A stretch of 45,903 bases of DNA from an uncultured Rhizobiaceae group bacterium (GTDB lineage: Bacteria; Pseudomonadota; Alphaproteobacteria; Rhizobiales; Rhizobiaceae), in contig CALHCF010000016.1 of NCBI GenBank assembly GCA_937930635.1, positions 1-45,903 on the forward strand, read 5' to 3'. Shown here one piece after another: positions 26,101 to 35,418 of this stretch (position 1 is its first letter; every line of letters begins with the position of its first letter). The notes under the pieces were generated by a model that did no database searches, was not told the DNA's origin, and worked only from the letters and a program-made list of their open reading frames with translations. The translations under genes were made by a program, and so were the position numbers.

Positions 26101-26930
26101 GGCCGCTGGAAGTTCAACCGGTCCTTGTCGCCCTGCTTTATGATCGGCTTGACCCTGCCCCGTCCACTGGCACTGATCATGCCGCCAGAAAGGATCACCG
26201 GGCCATCAAATTCAAAGTCATAAGGTTGGTTTTGAGGTTGTGTCGTGAGCTTCAGGCTCATCCGCCCGTCACCTGGACCGCCCGAACCATCAGAACCATC
26301 TGGACCAGCGGCGCTCCACCGACCCGTTGAAGCCTTGATACGCGCCCTTGATCCCTCATGCGAAACAAAACCCTCGACGCGCCATGGCCCCGCGAGCGTT
26401 CGAGCCGAAGCCTTGGCCACCACATCCTTCAACACGAATTCGCGGGCAACACGGGTATCACGCAACCGCAATTGCCCGTTGGTAATTGATATATTCTCAA
26501 ACAGCACATCATCGCCCGAGAATTCGGGGCGCGGCGACAATGGCGCAGGGATATCGGCGGATGCCCAGTCAACGCGACCGTTTTCATCGATGTTCATATC
26601 GAGATTGGGCTTGTCGAGCGCCATTTCGACAACAACCACATCCCCCTTCAAAAGCGGTGCCAGTTCAACATCGATATGAAATGTCTGCGCCGTCAGCACA
26701 GGCTGACGCCCCTCACCACCGCCCACCTGCACATTTGTAAATGTTACCGATGGGAGCGGCAGAAGCCTTGCGGATGTCTGTCCAAGAACCTTGACGGGCT
26801 GACCCAAAACAAGGCTGGCCTCGCGCTCAAAGCGGGTCTTGAACTGGTTCCAGTCGACATAGGGCGGCACAATAAGCGCCGCCAGCAAGACGAGAACCAG
26901 AAGCGAACCGAAGACAACAAACAGCCTCAC
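23106..26930 (-). CDS. AsmA family protein
   Basis: A large 1274-residue envelope protein. It has one N-terminal membrane helix (RLFVVFGSLLVLVLLAALIV), the AsmA opening PPYVDWNQFKTRFEREASLV, long beta-rich repeats and a C-terminal AsmA_2 region (GLTGSGTARLVNGRIRGLD, FSINGKTLSLVSDLRYNFAN). AsmA-like proteins form elongated grooves linked to lipid transport between membranes. The last 100 residues are unusually charged and coiled-coil-like (RRSKEATERAERLRFEVEKR). GTG 26930 follows AGGTG. It stands alone in its direction; the large antisense frames opposite it are shadows. Confidence 0.9.
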   Translation of the reverse strand: MRLFVVFGSLLVLVLLAALIVPPYVDWNQFKTRFEREASLVLGQPVKVLGQTSARLLPLPSVTFTNVQVGGGEGRQPVLTAQTFHIDVELAPLLKGDVVVVEMALDKPNLDMNIDENGRVDWASADIPAPLSPRPEFSGDDVLFENISITNGQLRLRDTRVAREFVLKDVVAKASARTLAGPWRVEGFVSHEGSRARIKASTGRWSAAGPDGSDGSGGPGDGRMSLKLTTQPQNQPYDFEFDGPVILSGGMISASGRGRVKPIIKQGDKDRLNFQRPGPEEALQVRAEGDIELNNSGVTVQTYQMEIGARDDPYTVTGSAKADFGESVSFKVVAEGQQINIERLVGSKGPQDAGGKLGFEERFSAVRSVLEKVPRFDADGLISLYLPAVVAGDTVVREVGMDLRPLEDGQGWQISDLEAQLPGRTDLRANGALSLTQDLRYEGELILASRQPSGFAAWLGADADPAIRALSSAGFSANATMDAKTTLLDNLEISLDGKTLKGRLRRDIAVDEKRPKLIAELKGERVDYNQLSALLDLFSFGGASGTIGSHDLVLDLATRNLSFAGARATDVTTKMSYTGGRLAIETLSVGDIRGANLQLSGNLAGFPGRPDGLLQGRIISDNPVSFIKLLASRTTLPDALDRLLQDPVLFEATDVSFKLKGEDGLTQLSLEGQSGGSLVDFYLNGFNPAKPVQSQAIETKLTLNSSRISRLLAQLNLPVVPLEIDGRGGVNISASGVPENGLKTVAVLTTTIGEISLGGQIVPTLADRAIMLDGQLNLIASTPDLDQVSQLAGIWLPGFGQGYAANIGGRLTFAGDTIELDKINADIDGSKITGALKLRGDTKPRPILSGELAVDSMPASLLTDLVFVPTGTTGATEPGTRNAVLAGLDGVLGLRVGSSYLPNGGPVEKSSFENVQMELALRDGDVAMREIKADWLSGSVTGAVSLANTTAARLANGQLQFKGLDFSKLTKLLDVPDVGQAKVDLNGSFETAGTNIDGLLAGLTGSGTARLVNGRIRGLDAGALRDVLEEADKVDDEKVMEKAGDILKAKLFQGETLFDKTEMAFSITSGQLRANNFSINGKTLSLVSDLRYNFANREINVDSRLSLNAGDESVTGATPELAINFAGQGRDIVRTQNAAPFATFLGLRANERREREFEAQRSAILERQRLLRTARIYALKEAAKRRSKEATERAERLRFEVEKRRREEADKQSNRQAIDAKEKEVARQIEAQGKEPTTVNDLRKRAQEAAEKRLRDSLKNRNFLEGKDLLPSGG

Positions 26931-27045
26931 AAAAGCACCTGCTTTGCATGATGATGTTGTCGATCTGGTTGCATGGTGATCACGTGATGATTCCCAGTTT
27001 TCACAATCCTGCCCCTGGCAGCATCTTTGCGGTCGAGCCGATAGT

Positions 27046-27078
27046 CTAGATGGCCTGACCCCCTAGATGGCCTGACCC
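27046..27078. repeat. Tandem duplication over the FAD-oxidase stop codon
   Basis: CTAGATGGCCTGACCC occurs at 27046-27061 and again at 27063-27078, a period of 17. The second copy contains the stop codon and last codons of the gene ending at 27063, so the first copy is a duplicate of the gene terminus lying just beyond it. Confidence 0.9.
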
Positions 27079-28484
27079 AATGAAACGACCTTACCCGGAT
27101 TCATGATATTGTGCGGATCAATGGACTTTTTTATGGCCGCCATGACATCGGCTCCCGTGCCATGTTCCAATTTCAGAAATCGGCGTTTTCCCTGCCCAAT
27201 ACCATGCTCTCCCGTACAGGTCCCCTCCATGGCAATGGTTCGAAGGTTCAAACGCTCAATCATTGTCTCGGCCCGCGACACCTCATCAGCATCGTCCATC
27301 ATCACCAGCGGTGAAACATGAAAGTTGCCATCTCCCACATGGCCAACGATGGGAGCGATCAGATTGAGCTCTTCGACATCCTGGACCGTTTCAGCAATAC
27401 ATTCCGCAAGTCGCGAGATCGGGACACACGCATCCGTCGCGATGCCCTGGCAACCGGGGCGGTGCGCAAGCATGGCGTAATAGGCGTCATGCCTTGCTTT
27501 CCAGAGCTTGTTGCGTGCCTCAACAGTATCCACCCACTGTATTTGCGACCCGCCAAATTCTGACGCTATTTCACCAAACAAAGCAGTCTGCTCTGCAACG
27601 CCGTCGTCTGTGCCATGAAATTCCAGGAAAAGAGTGGGCTGTTGATCATAGGCCAATCCCGAATAGTTGTTGACCATTTCGACCAACAACGCATCCAGCA
27701 ACTCAATTCTGGCTAGAGGCAAGCCAGCCTGCATCGCCATGATGGTTGTATTGCAAGCGTCTTTCACCGTTGGGAACTGACAAACACCCGACGAAATGTT
27801 CTCGGGAATTCCATAAAGTTTCAGCGTCATTTCCGTGATAATGCCCAGCGTCCCCTCCGAGCCAACCAGCAGACGGGTAAGATCATACCCGGCAGAGGAC
27901 TTTCTCGCCCTGTTACCGGTTTTGACAATACGGCCATCCGGCATGACTGCGGTCAGGTTGATCACATTGTCGCGCATCGTACCGTAGCGCACAGCGTTGG
28001 TACCCGAGGCTCTGGTGGACGCCATCCCGCCAAGGCTGGCATTGGCACCGGGATCGATGGGAAAAAACAACCCCTTGTCCCGCAGGTAGACGTTGAGGTC
28101 TTCACGGGTCACTCCCGGCTGCAGCACCACGTCCAGGTCTTCGCTGTTGACCCCCAAAATCTGGTTCATCTGCATCAGGTCAACGCTGATTCCGCCAGCA
28201 GGTGCGTTGACGCCACCTTCAAGAGACGTTCCGGTTCCAAAAGGGATAACCGGCACATGATGTTCTGCGCAGATGCGTACAATTTCCTGCACCTGCTCTG
28301 TGGCCTGGGGGAACACGACAGCATCGGGCAATTGAGCCGGGATATAGGTCATCGTATGCGCATGTTGTTCGCGCAAAGCCTGTCCACTTTGGAATTGCTC
28401 ACCAAAACGCTGCTTTAAGATACCCAGCGCAGTTTCAATGCCACCTTCATTGCGTTCAGCGCCTTCAAGGTCTGCCAGAGCCAT
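27063..28484 (-). CDS. FAD-linked oxidase, D-lactate dehydrogenase/GlcD-like
   Basis: A 473-residue flavoprotein of the vanillyl-alcohol-oxidase fold. FAD-binding residues are seen in PVIPFGTGTSLEGG and FPIDPGANASLGGMASTRASGTNAVRYG, and the C-terminal oxidase domain in PIVGHVGDGNFHV and GTCTGEHGIGQGKR. These suit D-lactate dehydrogenase (cytochrome) or glycolate oxidase subunit GlcD; single-subunit organisation favours D-lactate or another 2-hydroxyacid. It has no GlcE/GlcF partner nearby. Substrate is not settled by sequence. Confidence 0.9.
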   Translation of the reverse strand: MALADLEGAERNEGGIETALGILKQRFGEQFQSGQALREQHAHTMTYIPAQLPDAVVFPQATEQVQEIVRICAEHHVPVIPFGTGTSLEGGVNAPAGGISVDLMQMNQILGVNSEDLDVVLQPGVTREDLNVYLRDKGLFFPIDPGANASLGGMASTRASGTNAVRYGTMRDNVINLTAVMPDGRIVKTGNRARKSSAGYDLTRLLVGSEGTLGIITEMTLKLYGIPENISSGVCQFPTVKDACNTTIMAMQAGLPLARIELLDALLVEMVNNYSGLAYDQQPTLFLEFHGTDDGVAEQTALFGEIASEFGGSQIQWVDTVEARNKLWKARHDAYYAMLAHRPGCQGIATDACVPISRLAECIAETVQDVEELNLIAPIVGHVGDGNFHVSPLVMMDDADEVSRAETMIERLNLRTIAMEGTCTGEHGIGQGKRRFLKLEHGTGADVMAAIKKSIDPHNIMNPGKVVSLGQAI

Positions 28485-28643
28485 TATTCACCTCCAAATG
28501 GGTCGACCGTCTGCTGGTACGAGAAGCAGCCCGTGCTGAATCCGTGCTTGCCATCCTGCCCCTTGCCAGACTACCAGAAAGCCACAGGCAGTCTACAGCC
28601 GATCAAGACCGTCAGATACGCTTGAAAACATGTTCGTCAGCTT

Positions 28644-29144
28644 ATGGAATCCACCGTGTCAGCCCAACCCAATCCCCACCAATCACCCATTATGAATCTG
28701 GAGAAAAACTGGATTGACTATAACGGCCATCTCAACATGGCCTTCTACAATGTCCTGTTTGACCGCGGTTGCGATTCCGGTTTTGAACTGCTGGGTATGG
28801 GGCCTGAATATGCCTCAGCCCGCAAACTGACAATCTACACCGCAGAGGCTCATGTTCGCTATATCCGCGAGCTGCATCCCGGCGATCAGGTTCGCGCCTC
28901 GTTTCATATCATCGACCACGATGAAAAACGCCTTCACGTTTTTCAGGAATTGCGCCACGTGGATGGATGGCTTTCCGCAACCAGCGAAACACTGGCCCTT
29001 CACATAGATATGAGTGGCCCCAGGGTTGCTCCCTTCCCAACTGATATTTTGGAAAAAGTTGAAGTGATGGCGGCTGAACATGCTCGTTTACCATACCCGG
29101 AGAATGCCGGGCGGCGCATCGAAATCAAACGAAAACCATCATAG
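28644..29144 (+). CDS. Hotdog-fold acyl-CoA thioesterase
   Basis: A 166-residue 4-hydroxybenzoyl-CoA-thioesterase-like protein. The active-site region WIDYNGHLNMAFYNVLFDRG (27-46) and VRYIRELHPGDQVRASFHI match the family, and it resembles the thioesterase associated with carnitine/betaine catabolism (betainyl-CoA thioesterase). It lacks the carnitine dehydrogenase and cleavage-enzyme neighbours, so the substrate is open. ATG 28644 or the later ATG at 28692 could be the start. Confidence 0.8.
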   Translation: MESTVSAQPNPHQSPIMNLEKNWIDYNGHLNMAFYNVLFDRGCDSGFELLGMGPEYASARKLTIYTAEAHVRYIRELHPGDQVRASFHIIDHDEKRLHVFQELRHVDGWLSATSETLALHIDMSGPRVAPFPTDILEKVEVMAAEHARLPYPENAGRRIEIKRKPS

Positions 29145-29187
29145 AGTACCCTAGGGTAAACAAAAACTTAACGCCGGGAGTGAGGCA

Positions 29188-30819
29188 GTGCCGGATATAA
29201 TTCGTCGTTTGCCCGGAATGCTGTCCTCGTGGGTTCTGCCCAATACCCGATCTTTCATGTCTTCGCGTGAGCCGATGCTCTGGCTCCTTTCAATCATCAT
29301 CGGTCTGTTCGTCTCCCTTGCCGCAGTACTATTTCGAGAGCTGATCCTGCTGACACAGATGCTCTGGCTGGCCGATTCTGGCGACAGCATGGTCAGCGCC
29401 GCCCGAAAGGCTCACTGGTGGGTGATTTTACTAACCCCGGCAGTCGGCGGCCTTCTGATCGGCTGGCTGCTCCACCGGTTCCTCCCCACCCGACGCACAG
29501 GCAGTGTTGCCGATGTCATAGAGGCACGCGCGCAGGGTGGACGTGATATCGATCTCAAATCGGGAATCGGGTCTGCTGGTATCAGCGCATTGTCGCTGGG
29601 CTTTGGCGCCAGTGCCGGTCGTGAGGGACCAATGGTTCATCTGGGAGCTGCCATTGCAACAGCCTTTGGCCGTTTTACCCAAATGCCCGATTGGGGACAG
29701 CGGACCCTGCTGGCCTGTGGCGTCGCGAGCGCAATCTCTGCATCATTCAACGCGCCCATCGCGGGTGTGCTGTTTGCCCATGAAGTGATCCTGGGACATT
29801 ACGCAAAGCGCTCATTTGTGCCCATCGTCATCGCATCCGCCATGGGCACAATTCTGTCTCGGTTGTGGTTTGGGGAAGACATCGCATTTTCCATCCCGGA
29901 CTATCAGATCACCTCTTATCTGGAATTCCCCGCCTTTGCCTTGTTGGGTTTGACCTGCGCCATTGTTGCAGTCCTATTCGAGTTTTCCCTCATTGCGACA
30001 GACTATGTGGCCCGTCATGTGACCATGCCACTCTGGCTTCGGCCCGCCGTCGGCGGACTGATGATCGGGGCTATTGCGATCTTTTTTCCCGAAGTTCTTG
30101 GAGTGGGATACGAAGCCACCAACACAGCGTTGAAAAACGAATTGCCACTGACTCTTCTTTTCGCCCTCATCGTTGCAAAAACCGTAGCCACATCGATTAC
30201 GCTGGCGTCCCGTTTTGGCGGCGGTGTCGTGTCCCCTTCCCTTTATATCGGGGCTATGACGGGCGGAGCATACGGCCTGATTGCTGCCAATATTTTTCCT
30301 GAACTTGCTTCGTCACAAGGTTTGTACGCCATCCTGGGCATGGGAGCTGTAGCCGCAGCTGTGATCGGCGCGCCGATCTCCACCACTGTAATGGTGTTCG
30401 AGCTGACAGGCGGTTACACGCTGTCTATCGCGCTCCTGTTGACCGTTTCCATAGCAGTTGGGGTCAATCAGGCCATCCATGGGCGCTCCTTCTTTCAGTG
30501 GCAACTGGAACTGCGGGGGCTGCGCGTACAGGACGGCCCTCACCGCTTTGTCACCCGAAACACCTATGTCGCAAGCTTCATGACACCACTTGATGATGGT
30601 GAAGAGGACACTCTTGATCCTGAATTTTCAGATCCGACCCTGCGGGCAGACACGACACTTGAATCGGCGTTGCGCACCTTCGACGATGGCGGTCATGCCC
30701 GTCTGCCTGTTGTGGATGCGCGCGATGATACCCGCATAATCGGCTGGACCACGCAGATACAGGCGCTACGCACCTACAATAATGCGCTGGTTGATATGAG
30801 CGTTGAAGAACATCGCTGA
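29188..30819 (+). CDS. ClC family chloride channel/transporter with CBS domain
   Basis: A 543-residue integral membrane protein. Many hydrophobic helices are present, with the gating motif GREGPMVH (144-151) whose glutamate at 146 corresponds to the gating glutamate of E. coli ClC-ec1, and FGGGVVSPSLYIGAMTGGAYG in the second half. The sequence ends with a CBS-type region (about 455-535). The canonical GSGIP chloride-filter motif reads GSVAD here, a variant seen in bacterial relatives. GTG 29188 with GGGAGTGAGG upstream starts the gene. Confidence 0.92.
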   Translation: MPDIIRRLPGMLSSWVLPNTRSFMSSREPMLWLLSIIIGLFVSLAAVLFRELILLTQMLWLADSGDSMVSAARKAHWWVILLTPAVGGLLIGWLLHRFLPTRRTGSVADVIEARAQGGRDIDLKSGIGSAGISALSLGFGASAGREGPMVHLGAAIATAFGRFTQMPDWGQRTLLACGVASAISASFNAPIAGVLFAHEVILGHYAKRSFVPIVIASAMGTILSRLWFGEDIAFSIPDYQITSYLEFPAFALLGLTCAIVAVLFEFSLIATDYVARHVTMPLWLRPAVGGLMIGAIAIFFPEVLGVGYEATNTALKNELPLTLLFALIVAKTVATSITLASRFGGGVVSPSLYIGAMTGGAYGLIAANIFPELASSQGLYAILGMGAVAAAVIGAPISTTVMVFELTGGYTLSIALLLTVSIAVGVNQAIHGRSFFQWQLELRGLRVQDGPHRFVTRNTYVASFMTPLDDGEEDTLDPEFSDPTLRADTTLESALRTFDDGGHARLPVVDARDDTRIIGWTTQIQALRTYNNALVDMSVEEHR

Positions 30820-30928
30820 CGCCGGATTGGCAGCCTGTAACTTACCTTGTGAAGAAAATCACAGCGGGCAGCTGGACTTGGCTTTACACTTGCAGGAATG
30901 AAGTACCTGCCGTGTTTGGGGCTCATCC

Positions 30929-31780
30929 ATGGTGTTTAGCACCGTCCCTTCGGTACCCCGCGCTCGCCATGATCGAGCTGAAGGGGTTGCCGACGATATT
31001 GATTTTGAAATCAAGGGTGCCGAGATGCAGTTCGCCGAGATCGAACTGGATCCGGGGGAATCTGCTGTCGCTGAAGCCGGGTCCATGATGTACAAGGACC
31101 CCGATGTCGAGATGACCACCGTTTTTGGAGACGGATCGGAGCAATATTCAAGCGGCCTTTTAGGCAAGATCGCGGGAGCCGGTAAGCGGCTAATAACCGG
31201 CGAAAGCCTCTTCACCACCGTTTTCACCCATCATGGCAAAGGCAAAGCCCGTGTTGCTTTTGCCTCTCCCTACCCCGGCCATATCATCGCAGTGAAGCTC
31301 GATGAAATTGGCGGGGAGATTGTCTGTCAAAAAGACGCATTTCTTTGTGCCGCTAAAGGCGTGTCCATGGGCATTGCCTTTCAGCGCAAGATCATGACCG
31401 GCCTTTTTGGCGGAGAAGGCTTCATCATGCAGAAGCTTGAGGGAGATGGCTGGGTTTTCGTCCATGTGGGCGGGTCGACGGTCGTGCGCGAACTGGCGGA
31501 AGGTGAAGAATTGCATATCGATACCGGTTGCGTGGCCGCCTATGCCGGCAATATCGATTTCGATGTCATACGAGCCGGATCGATAAAATCGATGATTTTT
31601 GGGGGTGAAGGTATTTTCTTTGCCCGGTTGCGCGGCCCCGGGAAAATATGGATCCAGTCTCTGCCTTTCTCCCGTCTGGCTGGCAGAATGCTCTCGTCAG
31701 CACGCGGCGGTTCCGGTGCAAGAAAGGGCGAAGGCTCCCTTCTTGGCGGCATTGGTGATTTGCTGGACGGTGACGGTTAA
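30929..31780 (+). CDS. TIGR00266/AIM24 family protein
   Basis: A 283-residue AIM24-like beta-sandwich protein. IDFEIKGAEMQFAEIELDPG with VAEAGSMMYKD and the glycine-rich SGLLGKIAGAGKRLITGESLF are signatures of the family (tryptophan RNA-binding attenuator-like fold); the C-terminus holds FGGEGIFFARLRGPGKIWIQ. Family members are of unknown function in bacteria. Most relatives begin at the residues before DDIDFEIKG, so the 20 residues ahead of it, from ATG 30929, may be non-native, but no other start codon lies closer in frame. Confidence 0.82.
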   Translation: MVFSTVPSVPRARHDRAEGVADDIDFEIKGAEMQFAEIELDPGESAVAEAGSMMYKDPDVEMTTVFGDGSEQYSSGLLGKIAGAGKRLITGESLFTTVFTHHGKGKARVAFASPYPGHIIAVKLDEIGGEIVCQKDAFLCAAKGVSMGIAFQRKIMTGLFGGEGFIMQKLEGDGWVFVHVGGSTVVRELAEGEELHIDTGCVAAYAGNIDFDVIRAGSIKSMIFGGEGIFFARLRGPGKIWIQSLPFSRLAGRMLSSARGGSGARKGEGSLLGGIGDLLDGDG

Positions 31781-31925
31781 GCTTCAAGCCCGTTCACGAC
31801 AAAATAGAGCCTTCCCTCGCAATGCCGCTGATCCGTGTGCAAGCCTTCGTGAAGCAGGCATTTGAAGCCTTTCATTGCTCTGGGCCGTGAGTGTAAGCTT
31901 CCAGAACACCGTGCGAGGCCTTTTC

Positions 31926-32537
31926 ATGACAAACACCTTAATCTCCATTTTCCGGCTATACAGCGTCGGTCTTTTGGCGGTCGTTCTAACCACCTCTGCC
32001 AACGCTCAGGCCATCGGAAACAAGCACCTCAAACTCGACAATCCTGCAAAACTGCCCGCAGCCGAGGTTGAAAAGATTTACAGCGAGATGCGAACTCGCC
32101 TGATGGAAGGTTATGCCGTCTCCCGTTTCCCGGGGACCGGTGATTATCTCAGCTGGAAACGTTACAACAGCTCACCCTATCTTTCGAAAACCCATGGTCA
32201 GCGCTTCGTCAACAATTATGCCAATGCCAAGGCCAAAGGATACGGCAGCGGCGCAAGCCTTCCTGTTGGATCAGTGCTGGCCAAAGATTCAGTTACGATC
32301 ACGGATACGGGCAAGACCTTTCCAGGCGCATTGTTCATTATGGAAAAACTGAAACCGGGAACCAGCGATACCACCAATGACTGGCGCTATGTTGTGGTCA
32401 ACCCGGATGGCTCACTGTTTGGCGATACAACCGGCGATGAACCCGAACTCGTCGAATATTGCCACGCCTGCCACGAAGCCAAGTCGGACGATGATTACGT
32501 CTATTTCGTCCCCAAGGAATTTCGCGCCCAGCAATGA
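31926..32537 (+). CDS. Cytochrome P460 family protein, secreted
   Basis: A 203-residue protein with a signal peptide ending TTSANAQA (residues 22-29) and a C-terminal heme site CHACH (179-183). WRYVVVNPDGSLFGDTTG and the position of CHACH near the C-terminus match cytochrome P460 proteins, periplasmic c-type hemes that oxidise hydroxylamine or related small molecules. The frame continues upstream to 31875, but the signal peptide at ATG 31926 decides the start. No hydroxylamine or nitric oxide genes adjoin it, so the substrate is unknown. Confidence 0.85.
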   Translation: MTNTLISIFRLYSVGLLAVVLTTSANAQAIGNKHLKLDNPAKLPAAEVEKIYSEMRTRLMEGYAVSRFPGTGDYLSWKRYNSSPYLSKTHGQRFVNNYANAKAKGYGSGASLPVGSVLAKDSVTITDTGKTFPGALFIMEKLKPGTSDTTNDWRYVVVNPDGSLFGDTTGDEPELVEYCHACHEAKSDDDYVYFVPKEFRAQQ

Positions 32538-32797
32538 CAACGAAGTAAATTCAGCTGTTTTGCAAGAACTTAAATCTGGCCGTCAGTTCTCCGGACCGTT
32601 CAACACCTGGCATACCAAAAGACCACGCTCTTGGAGCGATAGGTTTTGAACTGGTACATTGGCCAATGCCGATCGTCGCTTTATCGACGGTTGCTTCTAC
32701 CGAGAACGGTGGGTCACTGTCTTACATCAACAAACCTTGTCACCATGCCTGAAAGAGGCGGCTACCATTTCAGGATCAAACCTCCTAAGTACGGTTC

Positions 32798-35248
32798 ATG
32801 GTCGAACCGTCTACGAATCATGGTGCTGGAGGCATTGCGGCGCGCGCTTTAGGAGCGCGACAAACCCCTGTTGATCCAGACGCCCTTCCCTATCTGGCGG
32901 GTCTCAACCCCGAACAGCAGGAAGCCGTGCTGACAACTGAGGGCCCGCTATTGGTGTTGGCTGGCGCAGGCACCGGTAAAACACGTGTGCTGACCACCCG
33001 CATCACCCACATCATGCAGCAAAAACTCGCCTGGCCCAGCCAGATCCTCGCCGTTACCTTTACCAACAAGGCAGCGCGGGAAATGAGAAATCGCATTGGT
33101 GATATGGTAGGAGAAGCGGTTGAAGGCATGCCCTGGCTGGGGACATTCCACTCAATCTGCGTCAAAATACTGCGCCGCCATGCAGAGCTGGTCGGACTGA
33201 AATCCGGCTTTTCCATTCTCGATACCGACGATCAGATCAGACTGCTAAAACAGCTGATCCAGGCCGAGGGCATCGATGACAAGCGGTGGCCGGCCCGGCA
33301 GCTTGCCGGGCTCATTGATGGCTGGAAGAACAAGGCGCTTGGCCCTGATGCAGTTTCAGAAGGTGAAGCACGCGCTTTCGGCAATGGCCAGGGACGCCAA
33401 CTCTATCAGCAATATCAGGAACGCCTGAAAGTCCTGAATGCGTGTGATTTTGGCGACCTGTTGCTAGAATGCATTCGCCTCTTTCGCGAAAACGAAGATG
33501 TGCTGTCAGACTATCAAAATCGTTTTCGTTATATTTTGGTGGACGAATATCAGGATACCAATGTGGCGCAATATCTGTGGTTGCGTCTGTTGGCTCAGCC
33601 ACGCGAACAAAGGCTCTCTTCAAGCGCAACCGGGCCGGGCAACACAGACGCAGCGCTTACCAATATTTGCTGTGTGGGAGACGACGATCAGTCGATTTAC
33701 GGCTGGCGCGGCGCTGAGGTCGACAACATTCTTCGGTTCGACAAAGAGTTCCGCGGAGCAAAGGTTATTCGTCTGGAGCGCAATTATCGCTCGACCAGTC
33801 ACATACTTGCGGCCGCCAGCCAGCTGATCAGCAACAACGAGGGACGGCTGGGCAAAACTCTTTTTACCGACTTCGACGATCCCGACGAGCGCAAGATCCA
33901 GGTTGCCGCAGGCTGGGACAGCGAAGAAGAGGCCCGGGCCATTGGCGAGGAAATTGAATCGCTGCAAACCAAAAAGCATCTGCTCAATGACATTGCCATT
34001 TTGGTGCGCGCGTCCTTTCAGATGCGCGAGTTTGAAGACCGCTTTGTCTCGCTGGGCCTGAACTATCGCGTGATCGGCGGGCCGCGATTTTACGAGCGCA
34101 TGGAAATACGCGATGCAATGGCCTATTTCCGTGTCACCTGCCAACCGGCCGATGATCTGGCATTCGAGCGCATCGTCAACACACCCAAACGCGGGCTGGG
34201 TGATGCCACCATTCGTCTGATCCGCGACCATGCCCGCGCCCGTGCCATTCCCATGCTGGCGGCGGTGCATGAAATGACCCAGACCGAGGAGCTGAAACCA
34301 AAACAGCGCCAGACACTTAAAACGCTCGCGTTGAACTTCTCGCGCTGGTCGGAAGCCATCGAGACGATGAAACACACCGATCTGGCTGAGATGATCCTCG
34401 ATGAATCCGGCTACACCGAATTCTGGCAAAATGACCGCAGCGCCGAAGCACCGGGGCGACTGGACAATCTGCGAGAACTTGTCCGCTCCATGGAAGAGTT
34501 TGAAAGCCTGCCTGGTTTTCTTGAACATGTCTCTTTGGTCATGGATACCGAAAACAACCCCGATATGGATGCTGTCAATCTGATGACCTTGCATTCAGCC
34601 AAGGGATTGGAATTTGACACAGTGTTCCTGCCGGGCTGGGAAGAAGGCTTGTTCCCCCATCAGCGCAGTCTTGACGAGGGTGGGCGCAGTGGGCTGGAGG
34701 AGGAGCGTCGCCTTGCCTATGTCGGCATCACGAGAGCGCGCAAAAACTGTCATATATGGTTCGTCTCCAACCGTCGCATTCATGGGCAGTGGCAGGCCAG
34801 CATCCCAAGTCGGTTTATCGATGAACTCCCTCCGGCGCATGTCGATGTTGTGGAACCAAGTGGATCTTACGGCGGCTATGGCGCAGGGGGAGCAGGCGGC
34901 TACGGACAATCGCGGTTCGATACAGCAGACCCCTTCACCCGTTCCGGCTACACGTCTCCCGGCTGGCGTCGCGCCCAGGCAAACGCAACCGAAGAAACAG
35001 CACAGAACTGGGGCACGCGGTCTGGCTACAAATCCACTTATGCTGGTGGACCACGCACGATTGAGGGCGAACTGGTCGCCAAATCTGTGATCGGTGCCGA
35101 GGAGAGCACTTTCACTATAGGCGAGCGCGTTTTTCATATGAAATTCGGTTACGGCGCAATTGTTGGCATCGATGGCAACAAGCTGACGATTGATTTCGAA
35201 AAGGCAGGTCAGAAGCGTGTCCTGGATTCCTTTATCGAACGCCATTGA
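32798..35248 (+). CDS. UvrD/PcrA-type ATP-dependent DNA helicase
   Basis: An 816-residue superfamily 1A helicase acting in repair and replication restart. Seen: Q-motif LNPEQQEAV (36-44), Walker A AGAGTGKT (55-62), FTNKAAREM, motif II DEYQDTN, motif III GDDDQSIYGWRGA, motif IV RLERNYRST, motif V TLHSAKGLEFD and motif VI YVGITRARK. A glycine/tyrosine-rich linker (SYGGYGAGGAGGYGQ) precedes a C-terminal Tudor-like GERVFHMKFGYGAIVGIDG domain that binds RNA polymerase in PcrA/UvrD. The first 25 residues lack conservation, so a later start is possible. Confidence 0.94.
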   Translation: MVEPSTNHGAGGIAARALGARQTPVDPDALPYLAGLNPEQQEAVLTTEGPLLVLAGAGTGKTRVLTTRITHIMQQKLAWPSQILAVTFTNKAAREMRNRIGDMVGEAVEGMPWLGTFHSICVKILRRHAELVGLKSGFSILDTDDQIRLLKQLIQAEGIDDKRWPARQLAGLIDGWKNKALGPDAVSEGEARAFGNGQGRQLYQQYQERLKVLNACDFGDLLLECIRLFRENEDVLSDYQNRFRYILVDEYQDTNVAQYLWLRLLAQPREQRLSSSATGPGNTDAALTNICCVGDDDQSIYGWRGAEVDNILRFDKEFRGAKVIRLERNYRSTSHILAAASQLISNNEGRLGKTLFTDFDDPDERKIQVAAGWDSEEEARAIGEEIESLQTKKHLLNDIAILVRASFQMREFEDRFVSLGLNYRVIGGPRFYERMEIRDAMAYFRVTCQPADDLAFERIVNTPKRGLGDATIRLIRDHARARAIPMLAAVHEMTQTEELKPKQRQTLKTLALNFSRWSEAIETMKHTDLAEMILDESGYTEFWQNDRSAEAPGRLDNLRELVRSMEEFESLPGFLEHVSLVMDTENNPDMDAVNLMTLHSAKGLEFDTVFLPGWEEGLFPHQRSLDEGGRSGLEEERRLAYVGITRARKNCHIWFVSNRRIHGQWQASIPSRFIDELPPAHVDVVEPSGSYGGYGAGGAGGYGQSRFDTADPFTRSGYTSPGWRRAQANATEETAQNWGTRSGYKSTYAGGPRTIEGELVAKSVIGAEESTFTIGERVFHMKFGYGAIVGIDGNKLTIDFEKAGQKRVLDSFIERH

Positions 35249-35418
35249 GGCAGCCTTCATTGATTTGGCGCCACCTGTTCGGTTCGCTCCATTCGTTTGA
35301 TGATTTATTCCCACCGCGCCTGACTGCCGAAAAAGGCCGCTGACCTTCTCGTATTTGCCAATCCACCATCGTCCTGCTTTCATTCAGGGGCTGGGGATTT
35401 TCGAGAAGGATCTATTCA

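Noticed and set aside
33620..34594. Long minus-strand open frame (324 codons) opposite the helicase gene
   Set aside because: Antisense shadow of conserved UvrD motifs; no ribosome site or recognisable domain.
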